This document shows, piece after piece, positions 18,713 to 25,783 of a DNA stretch of 64,000 bases. The stretch comes from an uncultured Flavobacteriales bacterium (GTDB lineage Bacteria; Bacteroidota; Bacteroidia; Flavobacteriales_G; Salibacteraceae): the NCBI GenBank assembly GCA_913020435.1, contig CAJVZZ010000003.1, positions 1-64,000 of the forward strand, in the 5' to 3' direction. Under the pieces are notes generated by a model, which was not told the origin of the DNA, did no database searches, and saw nothing but the letters and a program-made list of their open reading frames with translations. The stretch's first letter is position 1, and each line of letters begins with the position of its first letter. A program made the position numbers and the translations under genes.

Positions 18713-19061
18713 CGACTTTTGCTTTTACAATTTTCTTTGGTGGCTCAAAGGACTCTTCTAGCCCTAAATCCTTTTCAATTATTATTTTAATGACCTCGCT
18801 TTGCTTGCTTCGGTACATTAATTCTGACTTAATAGTGATGTATTCGCTTCTCAGTTCCTTAATTTCTCCATTGACTGCGTTTAAGTTCCTGACATTTTCC
18901 TCAGCAAGAAACCCTGTTGATATATAAACCAATGCAAGCAATGCCAAAAACAAGAAATAGGGAAGATGGTCGATCACCGTTTCTCGAGTGAGAATATTCC
19001 CATTCACCAAGTCAGCAACGATGCTGCGCTTCTTTTTAGCGGTATTTGTTTCTCTGGCCAT
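18705..19061 (-). CDS. ftsL: FtsL-like division protein
   Basis: The 118-residue protein has a short basic cytoplasmic N terminus, one membrane segment (about 33-51, PYFLFLALLALVYISTGF) and a helical periplasmic part rich in charged residues (VRNLNAVNGEIKELRSEY), a likely coiled coil. This size, topology and position between rsmH and ftsI are those of FtsL, the coiled-coil partner of FtsB and FtsQ. The sequence is too variable in this family to identify by motif alone. It shares one base with rsmH and overlaps ftsI by eight bases. Confidence 0.82.
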   Translation of the reverse strand: MARETNTAKKKRSIVADLVNGNILTRETVIDHLPYFLFLALLALVYISTGFLAEENVRNLNAVNGEIKELRSEYITIKSELMYRSKQSEVIKIIIEKDLGLEESFEPPKKIVKAKVDE

Positions 19062-19960
19062 TATCGTTTTTCAGCTATTCTAAGTTTAGCACTGCGAGAC
19101 CGTGGATTTTGTTTTAATTCTTCTTCGGATGGTGTAATTACTTTTCGATTTACTGGCTCGAGAGGTCGGATTAGATTTCCGTAAAAATCTTTTTCTGGCG
19201 TTCCTTCAAAGTTTCCCGTTCTGAAGAAGTTCTTAACTAAACGATCTTCTAATGAATGATATGAAATGAATACCAATCTTCCATTGGGCTTTAGAACATC
19301 AGTAGATTGAATAAGGAGTTCTTTTAAAGCCTCTAATTCATTGTTTACTTCAATTCTTAATGCTTGAAATACTTGAGCTAGATATTGGTTTATCTTTTTC
19401 TCTGGGGTAAATTGCTTAGCGATTGCTTTTAGCTGATCTGTTGTCTTAAATTTAACTAATTCACGCTCCATAACGATAGCTCCTGCTAGCTTCCACGCGT
19501 TATTGATTTCACCATAAAGACGAAAAATTGTAGTAAGTTCTTCTTGCGTTTTGGAATTTAGAATATCTGCAGCCGAACCTGTTTGTTGAGGGTTCATCCG
19601 CATATCTAGTGGCCCATCAAATCGTGTGCTAAAACCACGGTCTGGAATGTCAAATTGATAAGAAGAAACGCCAAGATCAGCAAGTAAACCATCAATTGGA
19701 TTTGCCCCAAGCATTCTAAGGTTGTTTTTTAGGTAACGAAAATTTTGCTTAACCAGTGTGAAACGATCGCTATCAATTTCATTTTCGTGACTATCTGGGT
19801 CTTGGTCAAAAGCAATTAACCGAGCAGATTCTTCAGCCTTGAGAATGCCATGAGAATGACCGCCTCCTCCAAAAGTTACATCGACGTAACACCCGTTTTC
19901 TTGAAGAGAGAGCCCCTCTATACTTTCTTGAAATAATACTGGAGTGTGGTATTTAGTCAT
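19061..19960 (-). CDS. rsmH: 16S rRNA C1402 N4-methyltransferase RsmH
   Basis: RsmH (MraW) methylates N4 of C1402 in 16S rRNA using S-adenosylmethionine. The 299-residue protein has the SAM-binding segment YVDVTFGGGGHSHGIL (residues 25-40), DGLLADLGVSSYQFD, the DMRMNP motif and a C-terminal FISYHSLEDRLVKNFF block. Its first eight bases overlap the end of mraZ, as is common for this gene pair. Confidence 0.97.
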   Translation of the reverse strand: MTKYHTPVLFQESIEGLSLQENGCYVDVTFGGGGHSHGILKAEESARLIAFDQDPDSHENEIDSDRFTLVKQNFRYLKNNLRMLGANPIDGLLADLGVSSYQFDIPDRGFSTRFDGPLDMRMNPQQTGSAADILNSKTQEELTTIFRLYGEINNAWKLAGAIVMERELVKFKTTDQLKAIAKQFTPEKKINQYLAQVFQALRIEVNNELEALKELLIQSTDVLKPNGRLVFISYHSLEDRLVKNFFRTGNFEGTPEKDFYGNLIRPLEPVNRKVITPSEEELKQNPRSRSAKLRIAEKR

Positions 19961-20420
19961 CCGATTCAGGACTTATATCACCCATGACTTCCTCTGCGAG
20001 TTGAGAGAAATCAAACTCTTCGCTTTCGAGCATTTGCTCGTAATTTTTGGTTGACCAGATCTCGATTCGCTCTCCGTTACCAATCACTTTTATTTCTTTT
20101 TCAAGTGATGCCGTTTTTGATAATGTTTTTGGGATGAGCAGTCTGCCTGTTCCGTCTAAGGCTACTGGAGTTGCTCCGTTATTAAATTTTCTAATAAAGA
20201 GTGCGTTTTTTTTAATGAATCGATTCAGCTTAGAAAGCTGTTTCGCCACTTTGGACCATTCGGCTTGCGGGTAAAGAACTAGGCAAGGTTCATGAATATC
20301 TCTATTCACTACAAACCCCTCATGGACTAAAGTTTCCAGCTGTTTTTTTAGGCCATTAGGTAGCATTATGCGACCCTTTGCATCCATTTTACAATCGTAC
20401 TCTCCTAACAAACTGATCAT
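19953..20420 (-). CDS. mraZ: Transcriptional regulator MraZ
   Basis: MraZ is a ring-forming AbrB-fold DNA-binding protein that represses the division cluster. The protein of about 155 residues has two MraZ half-domains: LGEYDCKMDAKGRIMLP at the N terminus and ATPVALDGTGRLLIP in the second half, each with the conserved DxxGRxxxP pattern. I chose the ATG at 20418-20420 (MISLLGEY); the frame also has a TTG one codon upstream. Four TGG repeats upstream at 20465-20498 are its likely operator, so it is probably autoregulated. Confidence 0.95.
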   Translation of the reverse strand: MISLLGEYDCKMDAKGRIMLPNGLKKQLETLVHEGFVVNRDIHEPCLVLYPQAEWSKVAKQLSKLNRFIKKNALFIRKFNNGATPVALDGTGRLLIPKTLSKTASLEKEIKVIGNGERIEIWSTKNYEQMLESEEFDFSQLAEEVMGDISPESDD

Positions 20421-20464
20421 CAAAACTATCGCTGATAAATTGAATGTAAAATTAAAAGAATTCT

Positions 20465-20498
20465 ACCACTTCCTCCCACTAAGCTCCATTTTTTACCA
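20465..20498 (-). promoter_or_regulatory. MraZ box: four TGGN repeats at 10-base spacing
   Basis: Read on the minus strand the region has TGGT, TGGA, TGGG and TGGT, each starting exactly ten bases after the previous one (plus-strand positions 20495-20498, 20485-20488, 20475-20478, 20465-20468). MraZ binds direct TGGG-type repeats spaced one helical turn apart upstream of its own gene. A possible -7 element with one mismatch (TAATTTTA, 20447-20454) lies just downstream, so bound MraZ would cover the -33 region. Confidence 0.8.
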
Positions 20499-20660
20499 CT
20501 TTGTTGAAAACTTTAAAAACAGAAAGACATTAAGTGTTGATATACAGTGAGTTGTAAACTTGTCGGTGGTTTGGGGTAGTGCGAGTTTGTTTTAACCTAA
20601 GGTGTTGATATTTCTGTATTCTTATGGTAATTGGTAGTTACGGGGTAAAGACCAAATGAT

Positions 20661-20668
20661 TAGTTTTG
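20661..20668 (+). promoter_or_regulatory. -7 element (TAGTTTTG) for hydrolase-engB
   Basis: This is an exact match to TAnnTTTG ending 26 nt before the ATG at 20695. The distance is the same as for other exact boxes in this window. If correct, an ATG at 20656 upstream of the box cannot be the translation start. No clear -33 element is seen. Confidence 0.45.
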
Positions 20669-20694
20669 GTATAACACGAAGTTTAAAAGAACCT

Positions 20695-21459
20695 ATGCAA
20701 GACACTCTTAAGAAAGATGGCCAGTTTGAGTATATCGAAGAAGGAGAAGGCCCAGTAATTCTTATTCTCCACGGATTATTTGGAGCTCTCAGTAATTTTG
20801 TTGAAGTTGTGCCTTACTTCGCCAGTAAAGGATACAAAGTTGTTATTCCAATTTTGCCTTTATACACATTACCAGTAATCAATACTAATGTGAAGAACTT
20901 GGCAAAGTTTCTTCGAGATTTTGTTGAACATAAAGGGTATGATAAGGTGAACCTTTTAGGGAATTCTTTAGGGGGCCATGTTGCTTTGGTTTATACTTCG
21001 CAACATTTAGACGGAGTTGGTTCTATAATACTTACTGGATCTTCTGGTTTATATGAGAATTCGTTTGGAGGCACTTTCCCGAAAAGAGAGAATTATGAAT
21101 TTATAAAGCAAAAAGTAGAGTATACTTTTTACGATCCAACAGTTGCAACTAAAGAACTGGTGGATGAGTGTTATGAGGTTGTAAATGATAAAGCTCGTGC
21201 ATTGAGAATTATCGCTCTTGCTAAATCTGCAATTCGACATAACATGGCGAAAGAGTTAGAGTTTATGACTATTCCGTCTTGCTTGATATGGGGTAGAAAT
21301 GATACAATTACACCTCCAGAGGTAGCTAACGAATTCAATTTATTATTGCCTCAATCACAGTTGCATTGGATTGATAAATGTGGCCATGCTGCTATGATGG
21401 AGCAACCTAGTGAATTCAATAGAGTTTTAGGTGAGTTTTTAGATTCGCTATACAAATAA
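20695..21459 (+). CDS. Alpha/beta-hydrolase
   Basis: The protein of about 254 residues is an alpha/beta-hydrolase: the oxyanion-hole motif LILHGLFGALSNF near residue 22, the nucleophile elbow LLGNSLGGHVAL (catalytic Ser near 86), an acid in IWGRNDTITPPE and the catalytic His in DKCGHAAMMEQP. The substrate cannot be predicted; relatives include esterases and C-C bond hydrolases. I prefer the ATG at 20695 (MQDTLKK) over one at 20656, because a -7 promoter box overlaps the longer reading. It is probably co-transcribed with engB 14 nt downstream. Confidence 0.85.
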   Translation: MQDTLKKDGQFEYIEEGEGPVILILHGLFGALSNFVEVVPYFASKGYKVVIPILPLYTLPVINTNVKNLAKFLRDFVEHKGYDKVNLLGNSLGGHVALVYTSQHLDGVGSIILTGSSGLYENSFGGTFPKRENYEFIKQKVEYTFYDPTVATKELVDECYEVVNDKARALRIIALAKSAIRHNMAKELEFMTIPSCLIWGRNDTITPPEVANEFNLLLPQSQLHWIDKCGHAAMMEQPSEFNRVLGEFLDSLYK

Positions 21460-21473
21460 AAAACTAAGTTTTC

Positions 21474-22088
21474 ATGAAGTTAAAGTCGTTCACCTTTTTA
21501 AAAAGTAGTGAGAAAGTCTCTCAATGTCCTAGTGGAAAACTGCCAGAGTATGCTTTTATAGGAAGGTCCAATGTAGGTAAGTCTTCATTGATTAACTGTT
21601 TAGCTAATCATAAAAATCTTGCTAAGGTTAGCTCTAAGCCAGGAAAAACTCAGCTAATAAATCATTTTGAAGTTGTCAGTGAAACTGATGTCGAAAAAAT
21701 GTGGCACCTAGTAGATTTACCAGGATATGGATATGCAGTAGTTTCTAAAAAGAAACGCGTTAAGTGGGCTGGTTTTATAGAAGAATATTTACTGAAAAGA
21801 GAGCAGTTAACGAATGTTTTCGTTTTAGTTGATTCAAGGCTCGAGCCTCAAAAAATCGATTTGGAATTTATTCAATGGTTAGGAGAAAAAGGGCTTCCCT
21901 TTAGTATTGTATTTACTAAGATTGATAAAAATAAGACCCAGAAACTGAAAACCAATATTGAAAATTACCGAAAACGTCTTCAAGAAGACTGGGATGAACT
22001 TCCAGTTATTTTTTATACTTCAGCAACCGAAGGTGAGGGTAAGGATGATTTGTTGGAGTATATCAATAGAGTAAATATGTCGCTTTAA
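21474..22088 (+). CDS. engB: Ribosome-assembly GTPase EngB (YihA/YsxC)
   Basis: EngB is a small GTPase needed for late steps of large-subunit assembly. The 204-residue protein has G1 GRSNVGKSS at 30-38, the G2 threonine in KPGKTQ, G3 DLPGYG at 81-86, G4 TKID at 148-151 and G5 TSATEG near the C terminus, with the length typical for the family. It follows a hydrolase gene closely on the same strand. Its TAA overlaps the stop codon of the convergent gldC gene (four-base overlap). Confidence 0.96.
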   Translation: MKLKSFTFLKSSEKVSQCPSGKLPEYAFIGRSNVGKSSLINCLANHKNLAKVSSKPGKTQLINHFEVVSETDVEKMWHLVDLPGYGYAVVSKKKRVKWAGFIEEYLLKREQLTNVFVLVDSRLEPQKIDLEFIQWLGEKGLPFSIVFTKIDKNKTQKLKTNIENYRKRLQEDWDELPVIFYTSATEGEGKDDLLEYINRVNMSL

Positions 22089-22417
22089 GACCTTTCAACA
22101 ATCCCCATTTCTTCTCCAAAATATCTGGCAAATTCTCTAAGTTGATGCGCCATTTTACCTTCTCCAGTGCTGCGTTCCAATCCGTCACTCATAGTTAGGA
22201 ATGTTTGATGATATAATATTTTCATATCATCAGTTGTCATGTCCTTCGTCCAAAGGTCGATTTTCAAGGTATTTTTTTGTTTGCTATCCCAGATGGATAG
22301 AAAGGCTGCATCACAAACTCCAGCTTCATCGTTCTCGCTTGATTTCCAAGCCATTTTTTCAGGAACATTGTTTTCATCTAATTCAACGTCTATAACGATT
22401 TGAGATTTTTTTGCCAT
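22085..22417 (-). CDS. gldC: Gliding motility protein GldC
   Basis: The 110-residue cytoplasmic protein matches GldC over its full length: IVIDVELDENNVPEKMAWKS, the central KIDLWTKDMTTDDMKILYHQT and the C-terminal HQLREFARYFGEEMG. GldC was found as a gene needed for efficient gliding in Flavobacterium and always accompanies gldB; its biochemical role is unknown. It abuts the gldB stop and ends in a four-base overlap with engB on the other strand. Presence does not by itself prove gliding, since non-gliding Bacteroidota also carry it. Confidence 0.93.
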   Translation of the reverse strand: MAKKSQIVIDVELDENNVPEKMAWKSSENDEAGVCDAAFLSIWDSKQKNTLKIDLWTKDMTTDDMKILYHQTFLTMSDGLERSTGEGKMAHQLREFARYFGEEMGIVERS

Positions 22418-23433
22418 TACTTTTTGGGTTTGTAGTTTGATGTGTTTAAAATTCCTTGAGCATCTCTGTTATTCATTAATTCAGTTGCTGAAATAGTTGG
22501 ATTGGTCTCCATATATCTCCTAACGATTTGCCAACCTAACCAGTTTCCTGTTCTTGATGGAGAGGCACGGTCAAACCCAGGTGTAAATGGCCCATCGTTT
22601 ACATATTTAAAATAATCACCCTTTATTTGACTGAAAAGTAACTTTTCATTTACAAAATGGCCCCACATAGCCATTTCATTATCCGCGCACCACTTTAATT
22701 GTTGAATAGAATAGCCGATTTTTATTTCATCATTTACAAGTGGAAGCATTTGATCTAATAAATAGAGAATTTTCCCTTCATAGATTATTTCATCAATCAT
22801 TGCATTTGAGCTATCGGGCTTTAAAAACTCGGTAGTTATCCACCCTGTGAGTGCATCGGAAGCAATATTCTTTCTTTCCATTGTCATTTTACGATACGCA
22901 GGAAATTGCACGGAGCCGTAATATGAGTAGTTTTCACCAAGGTACATATCCAATCCAATGCCAAGTGTTTTTTCAGTAGCCGCAATTTTGTAAGTGAACC
23001 CTGAAATTATAGTTACAATTTCCGGAACAATTCTATTTGGAAACAAGACTTTGTAACGTTTAAAAGCATTGGTCAATGAAAGTGATTCCATTGAAAAATC
23101 CTCATACTCGTTAGAAACATTTTCTGCTACTTTACTAATATCCGCATCGTATACAAATTGTTTGTAAGCGCCTGCTAAGGCAGGATCGCCAACAGCACCG
23201 AGATTCAACATATCTTCAGTATACCGAGCAAAGAATTCTCCATATTGTTTGGACAATTTAGGGATTTTGGTTTGCATCGATTCATCATTAGCGAAGAGTT
23301 CCAGATCTAACCTTGATATTTTTAATTCTAGATTTATTCCAGAAATATCAACTTCTCTTTTTTTATCAACGCAAGACGTTATTAAGAGTGTACTTAGGAA
23401 AAGTTTAAATATATGTTTAGAAACAGGAGGCAT
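22417..23433 (-). CDS. gldB: Gliding motility lipoprotein GldB
   Basis: The protein of about 338 residues begins with a lipoprotein signal peptide (lipobox LITSC near residue 20) and continues with the GldB pattern: a helical predicted-protease-like domain with GDPALAGAYKQFVYD, KRYKVLFPNRIVPEIVT, the LGIGLDMYLGENYSYY segment and WCADNEMAMWGHFV. GldB is required for gliding in Flavobacterium johnsoniae. The frame is open for 79 more codons upstream, but that part overlaps the divergent gene at 23483 and a -7 promoter box at 23465-23472; the ATG at 23431-23433 puts the lipobox in the right place. Confidence 0.92.
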   Translation of the reverse strand: MPPVSKHIFKLFLSTLLITSCVDKKREVDISGINLELKISRLDLELFANDESMQTKIPKLSKQYGEFFARYTEDMLNLGAVGDPALAGAYKQFVYDADISKVAENVSNEYEDFSMESLSLTNAFKRYKVLFPNRIVPEIVTIISGFTYKIAATEKTLGIGLDMYLGENYSYYGSVQFPAYRKMTMERKNIASDALTGWITTEFLKPDSSNAMIDEIIYEGKILYLLDQMLPLVNDEIKIGYSIQQLKWCADNEMAMWGHFVNEKLLFSQIKGDYFKYVNDGPFTPGFDRASPSRTGNWLGWQIVRRYMETNPTISATELMNNRDAQGILNTSNYKPKK

Positions 23434-23464
23434 TGAATATCTATAATTGCATTTATAAGTTGTG

Positions 23465-23472
23465 CAAAAGTA
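23465..23472 (-). promoter_or_regulatory. -7 element (TACTTTTG) for gldBC
   Basis: This is an exact TAnnTTTG on the minus strand, ending 31 nt before the gldB ATG at 23433. It lies in the 49-base gap between the divergent gldB and PorT-like genes. No clear -33 element is visible. Confidence 0.45.
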
Positions 23473-23482
23473 GCCAAGCATC

Positions 23483-24268
23483 ATGAATAACTCGTTACTC
23501 AAGGTTTTCATTCTTTCAGTTGGAATTGCGATTGTGAATTTAGTATTCATAACGTCTATTTCTGCGCAAGATCGTAAGCTTAAATTTGGTCTAGCAGCAG
23601 GACCATCTATCAATTGGTTAAAAATAAAAACAGAAGGTTTAGAAAGTGATAAAACTACTGTATCATTCAATTACGGATTATATGCTGACTTTAAGTTGGA
23701 AGCAAACGATAACTATTATATCAGCTCTGGAATAATTATTCAGAGCTATAGTTACAATCTAAACTATGCAAGTGCTATTTTAAATACAGCCTCGACTTTA
23801 ACGGCAAGTTCGGTTGAAAATGATTTGGGGCTCAGTTACCTTGAAATACCACTCGGAGTTAAAATGCGGAGTGATGAAATAGGTTATTCTCATATTGCGG
23901 GTTGGTTTGGATTTGGAACTGGTTTTAGAATCAATTCTAGCCAGAATAGGACCGAATCTTGGTCGGAAGCTGGATCAGTAAAAAGTATTGAGACAAAGAT
24001 CAATGATGTAAAAGCGTTATCTCAAGCTGCTAAACTAAGTTTGAAAATAGGTGGGGAGTGGGAACGAAAAATAACAGGAGAAACATTTTTTGTGCTTGGC
24101 TGTACTTTTGAAAATGGACTAACTAATATGCTAAAGGGTGAATCTTATGCAGTGAATTCGAATGGGAAAACAGACTTGCTACAAACGAATGCGACTCTGG
24201 CGAAAACTGGTGAAGGATATATGGCATTACCTCGTTCTATCGTTATACATTTGGGTATCTATTTTTAA
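23483..24268 (+). CDS. PorT-family outer-membrane beta-barrel protein
   Basis: The 261-residue protein has a signal peptide (about 1-28, ending in SISAQ) and then alternating amphipathic strands, with glycine-rich turns (LKFGLAAGPSINWL, SGIIIQSYSYNL, LEIPLGVKM) and a terminal aromatic strand ending in YF. This is the pattern of the PorT-like / outer-membrane-barrel domain 2 family. Some members assist T9SS (PorT), but most are uncharacterised, and this one cannot be assigned to PorT itself. It is divergent from gldB and lies 15 nt before nadE. Confidence 0.8.
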   Translation: MNNSLLKVFILSVGIAIVNLVFITSISAQDRKLKFGLAAGPSINWLKIKTEGLESDKTTVSFNYGLYADFKLEANDNYYISSGIIIQSYSYNLNYASAILNTASTLTASSVENDLGLSYLEIPLGVKMRSDEIGYSHIAGWFGFGTGFRINSSQNRTESWSEAGSVKSIETKINDVKALSQAAKLSLKIGGEWERKITGETFFVLGCTFENGLTNMLKGESYAVNSNGKTDLLQTNATLAKTGEGYMALPRSIVIHLGIYF

Positions 24269-24283
24269 GCAAACGACTATTAA

Positions 24284-25072
24284 ATGCAGTTAAAGAATAC
24301 CAGCAATCACATTGTAAATTGGTTAAAAACCTATAATTTAAATGCAAAAACTAACGGTTTTGTCATTGGAATATCGGGAGGAATTGACTCGGCTCTGACC
24401 AGTACTTTAGCAGCGCAAACAGGCGCAGAGGTGCTCTGTCTGTCAATGCCAATCCATCAAGACCCAACCCAGTTGAAGCGAGCCAATAATCACTTAAAAT
24501 CTTTGAAGGATAGGTTTTCTAATGTTCGTTCTTTAGAGGTTGACTTAAGTGCAATGTATGATGGGTTTTTAGATACAATCCCTAATATCGAAAGAAGTGA
24601 ACAAAGAGATTTAAGTTTAGCGAACTCTCGAGCTCGACTTCGAATGACTACTTTATATTATTTTGCTGGTACCGAAGGTAAGTTGGTATTAGGCACCGGT
24701 AATAAGGTGGAAGATTTTGGAGTTGGTTTTTTTACCAAATATGGTGATGGTGGTGTAGACTTGAGTCCAATAGCGGACTTGGTTAAGAGTGAGGTTTTCG
24801 AGTTGGCTAGGTATATTGATGTAGGAGAAGATATTTTATCAGCTCCACCAACTGATGGCTTATGGGGAGATGATAGAACCGATGAAGATCAGTTAGGGGC
24901 AACCTATGCAGAGCTTGAATGGGCTATGAGTGAGCATCTAGATGAAAATCAAGAGTACATCACGGAAAGACAACTCGAAGTGCGTGAAATTTACAATCGA
25001 TTAAATTCAATTAATCAACATAAAATGAATCCCATTCCAGTTTGTGAAATTCCAGAGGCTTATTTGCGCTAA
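24284..25072 (+). CDS. nadE: NAD+ synthase NadE
   Basis: NadE amidates deamido-NAD to NAD+. The 262-residue protein carries the PP-loop SGGIDS at 31-36, the conserved NSRARLRMTTLYYFA stretch, GTGNKVEDFGVGFFTKYGDGG and SAPPTDGLWGDDRTDE. It is the short form without a glutaminase domain, so ammonia should be the nitrogen donor. The stop codon overlaps that of the convergent peroxiredoxin gene by four bases. Linkage of nadE with gldB/gldC is common in Flavobacteriia. Confidence 0.96.
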   Translation: MQLKNTSNHIVNWLKTYNLNAKTNGFVIGISGGIDSALTSTLAAQTGAEVLCLSMPIHQDPTQLKRANNHLKSLKDRFSNVRSLEVDLSAMYDGFLDTIPNIERSEQRDLSLANSRARLRMTTLYYFAGTEGKLVLGTGNKVEDFGVGFFTKYGDGGVDLSPIADLVKSEVFELARYIDVGEDILSAPPTDGLWGDDRTDEDQLGATYAELEWAMSEHLDENQEYITERQLEVREIYNRLNSINQHKMNPIPVCEIPEAYLR

Positions 25073-25524
25073 GTAATTCTTTTCAACGTTTTAATGGCAT
25101 TTTTAATGTGAGCAGTGACTTCTAATTGACTATTAGTTATGCCCTCAATTATTCCATTTTTACCAATGATAAAAGTGACTCTACCAGGAATTAGCCCAAA
25201 GAATGAGGCTTGAATTCCAGCTTTTTTTCTGAGACTTCCGTTTTTGTCTGTAAGAAGCGGAAAGTTTAATTGATGGCGATCTTTAAATTTTTTATGAGAT
25301 TTTTGACTATCGTTACTTATTCCAACAACCTTCGCGTTTAACTGATTAAATTGAGCATAAGAGTCTCTGAACTCGCAAGCTTCTTTGGTGCAGCCGCTTG
25401 TGTTGTCTTTTGGATAAAAGAACAAAACAGCAGGACCATTTTCTAATAATTGTTCTAATCTAGTTAATTCTCCGTTTTCGTTGAGTAGTTCAAAGTCTGG
25501 AAAGACAGCTCCTTTTTTTATCAT
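25069..25524 (-). CDS. bcp: Peroxiredoxin, BCP/PrxQ type
   Basis: This thioredoxin-fold peroxidase reduces hydrogen and organic peroxides. The protein of about 151 residues has the active site FYPKDNTSGCTKEACEF, with peroxidatic Cys45 and a resolving Cys50 five residues later, the arrangement of BCP/PrxQ enzymes. Later segments (VVGISNDS, FPLLTDKNG, RVTFIIGKNGII) complete the fold. I chose the ATG at 25522-25524 (MIKKGAVFPDF); 36 codons upstream are open but show no family similarity. The electron donor is probably thioredoxin. Confidence 0.93.
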   Translation of the reverse strand: MIKKGAVFPDFELLNENGELTRLEQLLENGPAVLFFYPKDNTSGCTKEACEFRDSYAQFNQLNAKVVGISNDSQKSHKKFKDRHQLNFPLLTDKNGSLRKKAGIQASFFGLIPGRVTFIIGKNGIIEGITNSQLEVTAHIKNAIKTLKRIT

Positions 25525-25783
25525 AATGGTTATACAATCTAATTTACGTTTGGGTTTAGATGGTGAGCTTATCTTTAGTTTGAAATATATGCAGAGGAAG
25601 CGATTTCGTTTTAGAAATGGTATCCATAACACATGTCTTAATATTTTTTCTACAACTAATTTCTATTATAATATCTGATTTATTATTCAATTTCTCCGAG
25701 CTCTTTCGGATCGTTGAACAATTGCTCATCTAGAAGTTAAGAAATTAATTTACTCATTTAATTTTAATAGACTAGTAAGTGTG

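Noticed and set aside
20421..20428. TAGTTTTG directly before the mraZ start as a -7 box.
   Set aside because: It touches the start codon, so a transcript from it would lack the start; the one-mismatch box at 20447-20454 is better placed.
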